From JACVRW01 sp963812915 (GTDB lineage: Bacteria > Actinomycetota > Thermoleophilia > Solirubrobacterales > Thermoleophilaceae): DNA of 64,000 nucleotides. The stretch is taken from assembly GCA_963812915.1 (NCBI GenBank), contig CAWEXB010000009.1:124001-188000 (forward strand). Direction: 5' to 3'. This document shows positions 8,700-16,305 of the stretch, in pieces; the stretch's first letter is position 1, and each line of letters begins with the position of its first letter. The translations under genes and the position numbers were made by a program. Below the pieces are notes generated by a model that had not been told where the DNA came from, searched no databases, and saw only the letters and a program-made list of their open reading frames with translations.

Positions 8700-10358
8700 T
8701 CAACTCGTGGCGCCCTCGCGCGCCGGGCGGCCGGCCGGCCCGCCGGCCTTGTACTTGGCCATGTACGTCTCGCGCTCGTCAGGCGACATCTCGTTGAGCA
8801 GGACGTTGGGGCTCTGGAGCGTGATGCCCTTGACCTCGTCGAGCGTCCACATCTTCTTCGGGTCGAGGTCCAGGTGCGGCTGCGGGACGAGCGTCTTGCC
8901 GTCGTCGCGCACGAAGCCGCTGTCCTCCATGATGTCGGCCACGTCCCTGCCGTGGTGGAGCGTCTCCCACTCGCGCTTGCCCGCGAGTTGGCCCATGGCG
9001 GGCGTCGGGCGCCCCTCGTACTCGGGCCGGAACGCCACCTTGTCGGTCCAGTGGCAGGTCTCCGAGCAGTACGTGCGGACCTGGCCGTCGACCTCGTCGA
9101 CCACCGTGTCCTCGCGGATCAGGCACGGGACCATGCACGTCCAGCAGCGGTGAGGGTACTCGTAGTCGGCGCCGGCCTCGAACGCGATCGGCTTGTTGCC
9201 GTTCTTCTTCGAGAAGTCGGCATAGCGCTCCCACCACTTGCCGTACTTGTCGTACCAGCCCGGGTACTTGTGCTCGAACCACTCGAAGTCCTCGTCGTCC
9301 AGCGTGTCGATGCGCCAGTAGTTGGCGAACCAGCCGGTGGCGAAGAACTGGCCGACCTCGTGGATGTAGCCCTTGTTCCAGATGCGGTTCCAGGCCTCCT
9401 CGACGAGATCGTGCGGGATGACCAGGCCGTACTTCTCGAGCGGAACGAGGTAGGAGCGGTAGTAGTCGTCGTAGATCCAGCGCCGCCACATCTCGGCGTA
9501 GCTCTCGCGGTCCTTGCGGCGGTCCTTGGTGCCGTACTCGATGAACGTGCCGATCGCCGCGTCGACGACCGCGTGGTTGTTCCACCACGCGTAGCGGAGG
9601 TCGCGCTCGAGCAGCTGGCGGTTGCGCTCGTCGGCGAGCGCCATCAGGATGATCGAGTAGCCGTTGGAGATGTGGCGCGACTCGTCGGACTGGACGGAGT
9701 GGAACACCGTCGGCAGCAGGTAGTCGCCGTTCGCGGCGGCCTCGGCGGGCATGGCGACGAAGAGCACGTTGGTGAACGCCGTCTCGGCCACGATCGTGAG
9801 GTAGATGTCGGCGGCCGTGATCGCGTCGCCGGTGATGAACCCCTCGCCGAACTGGCGTCCGATCGTGCCCGCGTAGCAGTTCGCGAACCCCTTCTCGGTG
9901 ATATCGAACCCCGCCGGATCGATGTAGTGGTTCATGTAGAGCCGCTTGAGGTTCATCTGGATCGTCGAGTGGCGGACCTCGTCGATCATCTGGATGGCCA
10001 GCCCGTTGTGGATCTCGGGGTTGGGCACCGCGTTGATGGCCAGCGGCATCGCGCGGGCGGCGGAGATCTCCGGGAACGGGATGATCGAGAGGAACAGCTT
10101 CTGCCACTCCATCCATCGCTCCTGGACCTGCCGGAACATGTTGCCCCGGATGGCGCCGTCCATGGCCCCGAAGACGCGGTTGTCCTTCTCCTCCTCCATC
10201 GGGAAGTAGGAGCGAAGGACCTGCTTGAGCGGGTCCTTCTTGGGGGCCTTCTCGAAGGTGTAGTCGGTCGGGTACTTGTCGACCGGCTCGACGAACGTCG
10301 GTTCCCAGGAGAGCTCCTGGATCTTCTGGTGGGATTTCGTGATGCTTGCTCGACTCAC
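8700..10358 (-). CDS. prmA: Propane/alkane monooxygenase hydroxylase, alpha (large) subunit
   Basis: The 552-residue catalytic subunit of a soluble diiron monooxygenase hydroxylates short alkanes, and in some relatives phenol or acetone. The diiron ligands are visible as E97 (PFPEIS), E127 and H130 (DEVRH), E192 (VAETAF), E226 and H229 (DESRH). The segments FPMEEEKDNRVFGAMDGAIR and GTIGRQFGEGFITGDAIT are nearly invariant in PrmA/MimA. A C-terminal cysteine-rich stretch (CWTCMVPCLIRED and YCSETCHW) is also typical. Translation starts at GTG (10358) behind a strong AAAGGAGG nine bases upstream. As first gene of the operon it is controlled from the 140-bp region shared with the GAF regulator. 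Confidence 0.96.
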   Translation of the reverse strand: MSRASITKSHQKIQELSWEPTFVEPVDKYPTDYTFEKAPKKDPLKQVLRSYFPMEEEKDNRVFGAMDGAIRGNMFRQVQERWMEWQKLFLSIIPFPEISAARAMPLAINAVPNPEIHNGLAIQMIDEVRHSTIQMNLKRLYMNHYIDPAGFDITEKGFANCYAGTIGRQFGEGFITGDAITAADIYLTIVAETAFTNVLFVAMPAEAAANGDYLLPTVFHSVQSDESRHISNGYSIILMALADERNRQLLERDLRYAWWNNHAVVDAAIGTFIEYGTKDRRKDRESYAEMWRRWIYDDYYRSYLVPLEKYGLVIPHDLVEEAWNRIWNKGYIHEVGQFFATGWFANYWRIDTLDDEDFEWFEHKYPGWYDKYGKWWERYADFSKKNGNKPIAFEAGADYEYPHRCWTCMVPCLIREDTVVDEVDGQVRTYCSETCHWTDKVAFRPEYEGRPTPAMGQLAGKREWETLHHGRDVADIMEDSGFVRDDGKTLVPQPHLDLDPKKMWTLDEVKGITLQSPNVLLNEMSPDERETYMAKYKAGGPAGRPAREGATS

Positions 10359-10412
10359 GGGATGCGTCCTCCTTTGCGGCTCGGCCGTCTCAGGAGGTAG
10401 TTGTACTCCCGA

Positions 10413-10445
10413 GGCGCGTTACATTCGGGTTACCGGGGCGCGTTA
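10413..10445. promoter_or_regulatory. Direct repeat GGCGCGTTA x2 in the prmA/regulator divergent intergenic region
   Basis: The 140 bp between the prmA start and the regulator start hold two copies of GGCGCGTTA, at 10413-10421 and 10437-10445, 24 bp apart start to start, with GGGTTACC between them. Two repeats on one face of the helix (about 2.3 turns) in front of a substrate-inducible operon are good candidates for the regulator's binding sites. No convincing sigma-70 hexamers were seen. The repeats are observed; their role is inferred. Confidence 0.45.
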
Positions 10446-10498
10446 AACTCCTCGCCAGAGCGATTCGTCCACCCCTTTGGACGAGGCTGAGGAGAGAA

Positions 10499-12011
10499 AT
10501 GCCGGCCAACCCGTGGCTAGCAATTGATGCGGCGACGCCCCCGCGAAAGCGGGCGCGCGAGTTGAAGCGGCTGTGGGAGCGGTTCCTCGGCGACGGGAAA
10601 GTCGACGCGGTGCGCACGCCGATCGCCGACTCGTGGCGGCGCTCGCAGGGGGCGGGCGTCGACCCTTCGGGTAACCACCTGGCGCCGGTTCTCGCCGACG
10701 AGGACCAGACCTCGGCGCGCTGGGACGTTCATCCGTTGGCCGCGGCGTTGCCTCTGATCGAGGACAGCCTCGCGGCCATCGCGGACGAGTCGGCGCACCT
10801 CATCGTGATCAGCGACGCCGACGGGCTCCTGCTCTGGATCGGCGGGAACGCGAGGGTTCGCATGGCCGCCGCCGAGTCGATGAACTTCACCGAGGGGACT
10901 CTCTGGAGCGAGAACGGAGCCGGCACGAACGCGATCGGGACCGCCCTGGCCGCCGACCACGCCGTGCAGGTCTTTGCGGCCGAGCACTTCAACGAGCCTG
11001 TGCAGGCCTGGACCTGTGCGGCCGCTCCCGTGCACGACCCGGAGGACGGGCGGCTGCTGGGCATTGTCGATCTCACCGGCAAGATGACCACGGTGCACCC
11101 GCACAGCCTCGCCCTGGCCTCGACCACGGCCAACGCAGTCGAGTCCCATCTGCGCTGGGCGATGCACGAGCGGGACGACCGGCTGCGCTCGCGCTACGGG
11201 GAGCGGGTCGTCGCCGGGGCGGACCGACGCGCGCTCGTCACCCCGAGCGGGAGGGTCGTGGCCGATTATCCCGAGGGCTGGCTGCGGGCGGAGCGGCTCG
11301 AGCTGCCCGCGGGCGGAGGCGAGCTGATCCTCCCCTCCGGATCGCACGCGTTCGCGGAGCCCGTCGACCACGAGGAGGCCTTCGTCGTGCGCGCGCTCGA
11401 CGGCGTGACCGCCGCCCGCAGGCGTCCGATCGCTGAGGGTGAGCCTGCTGGCGCGGGACCACGCTGACGCCGAGGTCGACGGGCGCGCGGTCCACCTCAG
11501 CCGCCGTCACTCCGAGGTCCTCGCGCTGCTCTCCGCGCGACCGGGCGGGATGACCAGCGAGGAGCTCGCCGCCGATCTCTACGGCGACGCCGGCCACCCG
11601 AGCACGGCCCGGGTCGAGGTCTACCGGCTACGCAAGATCCTCGGCCCGTGGCTCGACACCGAGCCGTACCGGCTTTCGATGGACGTCGAGTCCGACATCG
11701 CCCGGGTGCAGGGCCTGCTCGACCGCGGCGCGATCAGGGAGGCGGCCGAGCGCTACGAGGGCCCGCTCCTGCCGCGTTCCGAGGCGCCCGGCGTGGTCCG
11801 GGAGCGCGACGCGCTCGATGCCTGGCTGCGACAGGCGGTCATGACCGCCGATGACACCGATGCCATCTGGGCCTGGGTCCAGTCGCCGTCCGGCCGAGAC
11901 GACCTGGCCGCGTGGAAGCGGTTGTTGACGCACCTGGACTTCCGGGACCCGCGGCGCAGCCTCGCCGCGACCGAGGTCCACCGGCTGCGCCAGGCGTACG
12001 GCGTCGGCTGA
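10499..12011 (+). CDS. GAF-domain transcriptional regulator of the prm operon, frameshifted before its C-terminal DNA-binding part
   Basis: The start ATG (10499) follows GAGGAGAGAA. The N-terminal part has SWRRSQGAGVD and a GAF sensor domain (about residues 75-215) with EGTLWSENGAGTNAIGTALA and HFNEPVQAWTCAAAPVHDPE, as in activators of acetoin and alkane catabolism (AcoR/MimR-like), but no sigma-54 AAA domain. The C-terminal part is a winged-helix segment with LSRRHSEVLALLSARPGGMT and ARVEVYRLRKILG. The two parts are in different frames, joined by overlapping reading at 11409-11467. Removing one base near 11428 gives a continuous RPSLRVSLLARDHADAEVDG, as in intact homologues. Divergent from prmA, it probably senses the substrate or alcohol. 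Confidence 0.82.
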
Positions 12012-12016
12012 TCGGT

Positions 12017-12037
12017 CGACTCGGAGTTGCCGAGTCG
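12017..12037. terminator. Hairpin after the GAF regulator
   Basis: An 8-bp perfect stem (arms CGACTCGG and CCGAGTCG, loop AGTTG) starts 5 bp after the regulator stop codon. There is no T-run after it, so it may be a weak or factor-assisted terminator, or it may shield the mRNA end. It sits just before the TetR operator. Confidence 0.5.
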
Positions 12038-12047
12038 CGCGGCAAGT

Positions 12048-12063
12048 TGGACTATCTAGTCCA
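12048..12063. promoter_or_regulatory. Palindromic operator upstream of tetR
   Basis: TGGACTA-TC-TAGTCCA is a perfect 7-bp inverted repeat, 16 bp before the TetR start. A near-identical copy lies in front of the next gene (12724-12739). A palindrome shared by the regulator gene and its neighbour is the classic arrangement for TetR autoregulation plus target control. Confidence 0.75.
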
Positions 12064-12078
12064 GAGTTTCTAACCTCA

Positions 12079-12696
12079 TTGCCAGTGATCGAATCCCCTA
12101 AGACCGCGCGAGGGCGCGCCGCGCGCGGCCGCATCATCCAAGCCGCGTCCGAGCTGATCGGCGAGCGCGGCGTGGCCGAGACGAGCCTCGACGACGTGAT
12201 CGATCGCGCCGGAGCCAGCAAGAGCCAGCTCTACCACTACTTCGAGGACCGAGCCGCGCTGCTGCGCGCCGTCGTCGTCCACAACACGGAGGCCGTGCTC
12301 GGGGATCTCGGCCCGGTCGATAACTGGAAGGCCATCCGTGGGTGGTTCGACTCGATGGTCGAGCTGCAGGTCGAGCGTCACGCGCGCGCCGGCTGCCCGA
12401 TCGGGTCGCTCGTTCCCCAGCTGGCCGAGGCCGACGAGCGCGCGCGGCTCATGCTGGCCGCCTCCTTCGCGCGCTGGGAGGCGCATCTGCGTCAAGGTCT
12501 CGTCTCGATGCAGGCGCAAGGCAAGCTCGACCGGCGCGCCGATCCCGCCGAGCTGGCGACCGCCGCGATGGCCGCCATTCAGGGTGGCCTGCTCCTCACC
12601 CAGACTCGACGCGATCCCGGTCAGCTCGCGATCGCGGTCGACGCCGCCTACGCCCAACTTCGGTCGCACGCGGCAGGCGCGCGCCAGGTCTCGTAA
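12079..12696 (+). CDS. TetR/AcrR family transcriptional repressor
   Basis: The 205-residue regulator has an N-terminal TetR helix-turn-helix (residues about 12-60) containing ARGRIIQAASELIGERGVAE and DVIDRAGASKSQLYHYFEDR. Its C-terminal ligand domain resembles the LmrA/YxaF-like group (GCPIGSLVPQLAEADERARL). The start is either TTG at 12079 or GTG at 12085; neither has a strong ribosome site, and the operator palindrome is only 16 bp upstream. The same palindrome precedes the lactonase-like gene 73 bp downstream, so this protein very probably controls both. The ligand is unknown. Confidence 0.9.
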   Translation: MPVIESPKTARGRAARGRIIQAASELIGERGVAETSLDDVIDRAGASKSQLYHYFEDRAALLRAVVVHNTEAVLGDLGPVDNWKAIRGWFDSMVELQVERHARAGCPIGSLVPQLAEADERARLMLAASFARWEAHLRQGLVSMQAQGKLDRRADPAELATAAMAAIQGGLLLTQTRRDPGQLAIAVDAAYAQLRSHAAGARQVS

Positions 12697-12723
12697 GCGT
12701 CGCGTAAGACGCGAGGGCAAGAC

Positions 12724-12739
12724 TGGACCAACTAGTCCA
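12724..12739. promoter_or_regulatory. Second TetR operator, before the beta-propeller gene
   Basis: TGGACCA-AC-TAGTCCA has the same arm length and 2-bp spacer as the site at 12048, with one mismatch in the left arm. It lies 31 bp upstream of the GTG start of the downstream gene, between the tetR stop and the AGAAGGAGG ribosome site, so that gene can be repressed independently of read-through from tetR. Confidence 0.7.
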
Positions 12740-12769
12740 CAGTCCTCGACTCCCAGAAGGAGGAACCCC

Positions 12770-13933
12770 GTGTTAAAAGCCAGGGCAGCGAAAGCGCTTG
12801 CCGCCATTCCGCGGTCGGCCCGCAGGTTGGGGGTGGCCTGCGTCGCCACACTCGGAGTGCTAGCCGGGCCGGCCGCCGCCGGCGCGATGGCCGACGTGGG
12901 CGCGGTCTTCACCCAGACGAACGACCCTGCCGGGAATGCCGTGCAGAAGTTCGACCGCGCCGGCGACGGCAGTCTCACTCCGGCGGGCACGTTCCCGACC
13001 GGCGGCGTCGGTCTCGCCGCGCTCGGCGGGGGGCAGGGAGCGGTTGAGCTCAGCGACGACGAGAAAAGCGTGTACGCGATCAACGCCGGCTCGGACAGCG
13101 TCACGGCGTTCCGCGTCCGCGGTGGCGACGATCGCCGCGAGGGCGCCGATGCGGGGCTCAAGCCCGTCGGCACGGTCGCCTCGGGCGGTTTCGCGCCGAT
13201 CAGCGTCGACGAGCAGGACGGCAGGGTTTACGTTCTCAACTCCGGCGGCACGCCGAACGTGACGGCGTTCGAGGTCGGGAGGGGCGGCGCGCTGACGCCG
13301 ATTCCCGGCGGCAGCCGCGAGCTGCCGGGCGCCGTCGGCGCGGCGCAGGTGTCCGTCACGCCGGACGGCAGCCGGCTGGTTGTGAGCGAGCGTCTCTCCA
13401 ACCGTCTCGAGACGCTGGCGCTCGACCGCCGCGGACGTCCTGGGGAGCCTGTCATCACCGCGTCCAGCGGCGCAACGCCCTTCGGGTTCGCGTTCGGCCG
13501 CCGTGGCGAGGTGATCGTCTCCGAGGCGGGTGGCAGCACGGTGTCGTCATACAGTGTCGGTGCGGGCGGCGGGCTGTCCGCGATCACGGCGGCCCTGCCA
13601 GTCAACCGGGGCGCCGCCTGCTGGGTCGCGGTGTCGCCAAATGGAAGGTTCGCCTACACGGGCAACGCGACCGGAAGCATCAGCGGCTTCGCGGTCGACG
13701 CAGGCGGGTCGCTTGCCGCCCTGAACGAAGACGGGCTCACCGCCGCACTCACCCCAACCCCGCGTGATCTCGACTTCGCGCGCAACGGCAGGTACCTCTA
13801 CGCCGTGAGCCCTGGGGACGACGCGACGACGGGCGGCCAAGTGACCGGCTACCGCGTCCGCGCCGACGGGTCGCTCGCGAGGATCACGAGCGCTCCGGCC
13901 GCCGCGGGCATCACCGGCGCCGCCGCCGGCTAA
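12770..13933 (+). CDS. Secreted beta-propeller protein of the lactonase (YbhE/6-phosphogluconolactonase-like) family
   Basis: This 387-residue product starts at GTG 12770 behind an excellent AGAAGGAGG. Residues 1-39 look like a signal peptide (Arg/Lys-rich, then LGVACVATLGVLAGPAAAGA). The mature part repeats blades such as EKSVYAINAGSDSVTAFRV, GRVYVLNSGGTPNVTAFEV and NGRFAYTGNATGSISGFAVD, the pattern of seven-bladed lactonase-family propellers. No catalytic residue can be named, and many relatives are non-enzymatic. It has its own TetR operator and is followed by a strong terminator. The role may be extracellular ligand binding or lactone hydrolysis; the sequence does not decide. Confidence 0.82.
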   Translation: MLKARAAKALAAIPRSARRLGVACVATLGVLAGPAAAGAMADVGAVFTQTNDPAGNAVQKFDRAGDGSLTPAGTFPTGGVGLAALGGGQGAVELSDDEKSVYAINAGSDSVTAFRVRGGDDRREGADAGLKPVGTVASGGFAPISVDEQDGRVYVLNSGGTPNVTAFEVGRGGALTPIPGGSRELPGAVGAAQVSVTPDGSRLVVSERLSNRLETLALDRRGRPGEPVITASSGATPFGFAFGRRGEVIVSEAGGSTVSSYSVGAGGGLSAITAALPVNRGAACWVAVSPNGRFAYTGNATGSISGFAVDAGGSLAALNEDGLTAALTPTPRDLDFARNGRYLYAVSPGDDATTGGQVTGYRVRADGSLARITSAPAAAGITGAAAG

Positions 13934-13960
13934 GCCTAAGTCGAGCCGCTTGGAGAAGCA

Positions 13961-13991
13961 GCGGGCGGGGCTCCTCGCGGGCCCCGCCCGC
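13961..13991. terminator. Strong bidirectional hairpin between convergent genes
   Basis: An 11-bp GC stem (arms GCGGGCGGGGC and GCCCCGCCCGC, 9-nt loop) lies 27 bp after the beta-propeller stop and 28 bp before the end of the convergent CGNR gene. Its position suits termination of both. Confidence 0.75.
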
Positions 13992-14019
13992 GGCTCGGCC
14001 TCAGCGGGGCGCCGAGCCC

Positions 14020-14598
14020 TCAGGTATGCGCGCGCCGCGTGCGCTCGTAATGACGGGCCTGACGGGCGCGATTACCGCAAACGCCCGAGCACCAGGTGCG
14101 TCGCGGATGCTCCTTCAGGAACATCAACACGCAGCCCGGCGCCCCGCAGGCACGAAGATGCTCCCGACCGGGACCGGCGAGCAGCTCGATGGCGTCCGCG
14201 GCGAGGGTCGCCAGCGCGACGTCGGTCGCGTCGGCGCTGTGGTAGCGCGTCTCCGCTCTCGGTTGCGCGTCGGCGCCCACGACCGCGACCGGCGAATGGG
14301 GTGCGCGGGCGGCGAAGCCGTTGAGCGCCTCCAGCGCGGCCGGCGGGCCGGGGGTCCCCTCGAGCGCGGAATGCAGCGCGTCGCGCACCGCGCCGCGGAG
14401 AGCGAGGAACTCGGGTTGTCGCGACGCGTCGGCGCCCCGAGCTGGCGCGGGAAGGCGATCCCGGATCGCCGAAAGCCACGCGCCCAGGCCATCGGCCGTC
14501 TCGAGCCCGTCGACGAGCTCTCCGCGGCCCGCGTAGAGGGTGTTGTGCAGCTCCAGGGCGAGCGGCTCGTCGCGGAGAGGACCCGGGTAGGAGTTCAT
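14020..14598 (-). CDS. CGNR zinc-finger / ABATE-domain transcriptional regulator
   Basis: The 192-residue protein has an N-terminal ABATE (putative stress-response ligand) domain, MNSYPGPLRDEPLALELHNT through FAARAPHSPVAVV, and a C-terminal CGNR zinc finger, CGAPGCVLMFLKEHPRRTWC then SGVCGNRARQARHYER, with four Cys and the signature CGNR. Such proteins are thought to bind DNA through the finger. It is divergent from the alpha/beta hydrolase gene, and the 99 bp between them carry repeated TAACGG motifs, so it probably regulates itself and that gene. Confidence 0.9.
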   Translation of the reverse strand: MNSYPGPLRDEPLALELHNTLYAGRGELVDGLETADGLGAWLSAIRDRLPAPARGADASRQPEFLALRGAVRDALHSALEGTPGPPAALEALNGFAARAPHSPVAVVGADAQPRAETRYHSADATDVALATLAADAIELLAGPGREHLRACGAPGCVLMFLKEHPRRTWCSGVCGNRARQARHYERTRRAHT

Positions 14599-14603
14599 TT
14601 CTC

Positions 14604-14645
14604 TAACGGTAGCGTAGATTAAGTTCCGTTAGTATGATATAACGG
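14604..14645. promoter_or_regulatory. TAACGG/CCGTTA repeats in the CGNR/hydrolase divergent promoter
   Basis: TAACGG occurs at 14604-14609 and 14640-14645, and its complement CCGTTA at 14626-14631. The last two form an inverted repeat with an 8-bp spacer that contains a TATGAT -10-like element (14633-14638). The stretch is unusually AT-rich for this genome. This is probably the promoter/operator of the rightward hydrolase gene, and perhaps also of the CGNR gene. Confidence 0.65.
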
Positions 14646-14697
14646 TTACCTGCCCTGTCAGACGTTAGAAGAAGAATCATTCCAGAGGAGCCCCTCC

Positions 14698-16281
14698 ATG
14701 CTCGACACTCAGTCCGAACTGCCCACCCCGGCCATGCCACACGTCGTCCACCGGCACGTGGAGGTGAACGGTCTGCGGATCTTCTATCGGGAGGCCGAGG
14801 CCAACGAGGGGGCCCCCACGCTGCTCCTGCTGCACGGCTTCCCGTCGGGCTCGCACCAGTTCAGAAGGCTCATTGATGCGCTCGGCGGACGATTCCGGCT
14901 GATCGCGCCCGATTACCCCGGCTTCGGGCACAGCGACGCCCCGCCGTCGAGCACCACCGGGGGCTCGTTCGCGTACACCTTCGACGCGCTCGCCGACGTC
15001 GTCGAGGAGTTCTGCCGCGTCCTCCAGCTCGACCGCTTCACGCTCTACGCGTTCGACTTCGGCGCGCCCGTCGGCTTCCGCCTGGCCACACGCCATCCCG
15101 ACTGGATCGCAGGTCTCGTCGTCCAGAACGCCAACGCGTACGAGGCGGGCCTGAGCCCGTTCGCACGCGCGTTCACAGCACTTCGCCCTGAGGACGAGGG
15201 CGCCGAGGCCAAGATCCGCGACATCCTCACCCTCTCCGCGACCCGCGACCAGTATCTCCACGGAGCCGGCGAGCCGGAGGCGATCGCTCCCGACGGGTGG
15301 ACCCTCGATCACCACTTCCTCGAGCTTCCCGGCCGCAAGCAGATCCAGGTGGACCTCGCCTTCGACTATCACAGCAACGTCGAGCTCTATCCGCAGTGGC
15401 AGGCGTGGCTGCGAGAGCACCAGCCGCCGACGCTCGTCGTCTGGGGGCGGGGCGACCCGTTCTTCGTCGAGGCGGGAGCGGAGGCCTTCAAGGACGACGT
15501 CCCGGACGCCGAGGTGCATGTGTTCGACGCGGGGCACTTCGCGCTCGAGGACCGCGTCGGCGAGATCGCCCCGCTGATCGAGTCGTTCCTCGAGCGCACC
15601 TGGTCCCCCGCGGGTCCGGTCGCGCCCGGCGAGCCGATGAGGATCGCGGTGATCGGAGCCTCCGGTCATCTGGGCGGGGCCGTGGCTCGCGAGGCGCTTT
15701 CGCGTGGGCACGACGTCACCGCGGTAGCGCGCGACACCGGCGGGCTGCGGGACCTCGACGGCGCACGGGCGACCGACGCCGACGTGCTCGACATCGACGC
15801 GATGACACAAGTCCTCGGCGATCACGACGCCGTCGTCGCCGCGCTGAAGGCCCGAGACGAAAGCGAACCGAATGTCGTCCCCGACGCCGCGAGCGCCCTG
15901 CTGGCGGCTCTGCCCCGGGCCGGTGTGCGCCGCCTGGTCTTCGTCGGCGGCGGAGGGAGCCTCCTGGCGCCGTCGGGGCAGCGATTCGTGGACTCGCCAG
16001 ACTTCCCGAGCGAGTACAAGGGGGAGGCGCTCGCCCAGGCGCGGGCGCTCGAGATCCTGCGCGCCGCGGACGGGGCCGTGGACTGGTCGTATGTCAGCCC
16101 GCCTCCGCTTCAGCTGGTCGAGGGCGAGCGGACCGGTCGATACCGAGTCCGCGCGGGCGACCTTCCGATCACCGACGATCGGGGGGAGAGCCGCATCAGC
16201 GTCCCCGACTACGCCGCGGCGATCGTCGACGCGCTCGAGAACAGCCGATTCGTCGGCGAGCGCTTCACGGCCGCCTACTAA
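14698..16281 (+). CDS. Fusion of an alpha/beta hydrolase (epoxide hydrolase-like) with an NAD(P)-binding NmrA/SDR-like reductase
   Basis: A single 527-residue frame starts with ATG behind AGAGGAG. Residues 20-300 are an alpha/beta hydrolase: oxyanion segment LLLLHGFPSGSHQFR, nucleophile Asp120 in LYAFDFGAPVGFRLA (the Asp type used by epoxide hydrolases and dehalogenases), and a late DAGHFALED with the catalytic His. Residue 314 is an internal Met that opens a Rossmann domain, MRIAVIGASGHLGGAVAREA, which runs to the end (about 214 residues) and resembles NAD(P)H-binding epimerase/NmrA-like proteins. These are normally separate proteins, so this is either a genuine fusion or two genes joined by loss of a stop. 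A downstream start at 15637 is possible. Confidence 0.85.
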   Translation: MLDTQSELPTPAMPHVVHRHVEVNGLRIFYREAEANEGAPTLLLLHGFPSGSHQFRRLIDALGGRFRLIAPDYPGFGHSDAPPSSTTGGSFAYTFDALADVVEEFCRVLQLDRFTLYAFDFGAPVGFRLATRHPDWIAGLVVQNANAYEAGLSPFARAFTALRPEDEGAEAKIRDILTLSATRDQYLHGAGEPEAIAPDGWTLDHHFLELPGRKQIQVDLAFDYHSNVELYPQWQAWLREHQPPTLVVWGRGDPFFVEAGAEAFKDDVPDAEVHVFDAGHFALEDRVGEIAPLIESFLERTWSPAGPVAPGEPMRIAVIGASGHLGGAVAREALSRGHDVTAVARDTGGLRDLDGARATDADVLDIDAMTQVLGDHDAVVAALKARDESEPNVVPDAASALLAALPRAGVRRLVFVGGGGSLLAPSGQRFVDSPDFPSEYKGEALAQARALEILRAADGAVDWSYVSPPPLQLVEGERTGRYRVRAGDLPITDDRGESRISVPDYAAAIVDALENSRFVGERFTAAY

Positions 16282-16305
16282 TCGGCGATCGCGGAGCGCG
16301 GGCTG

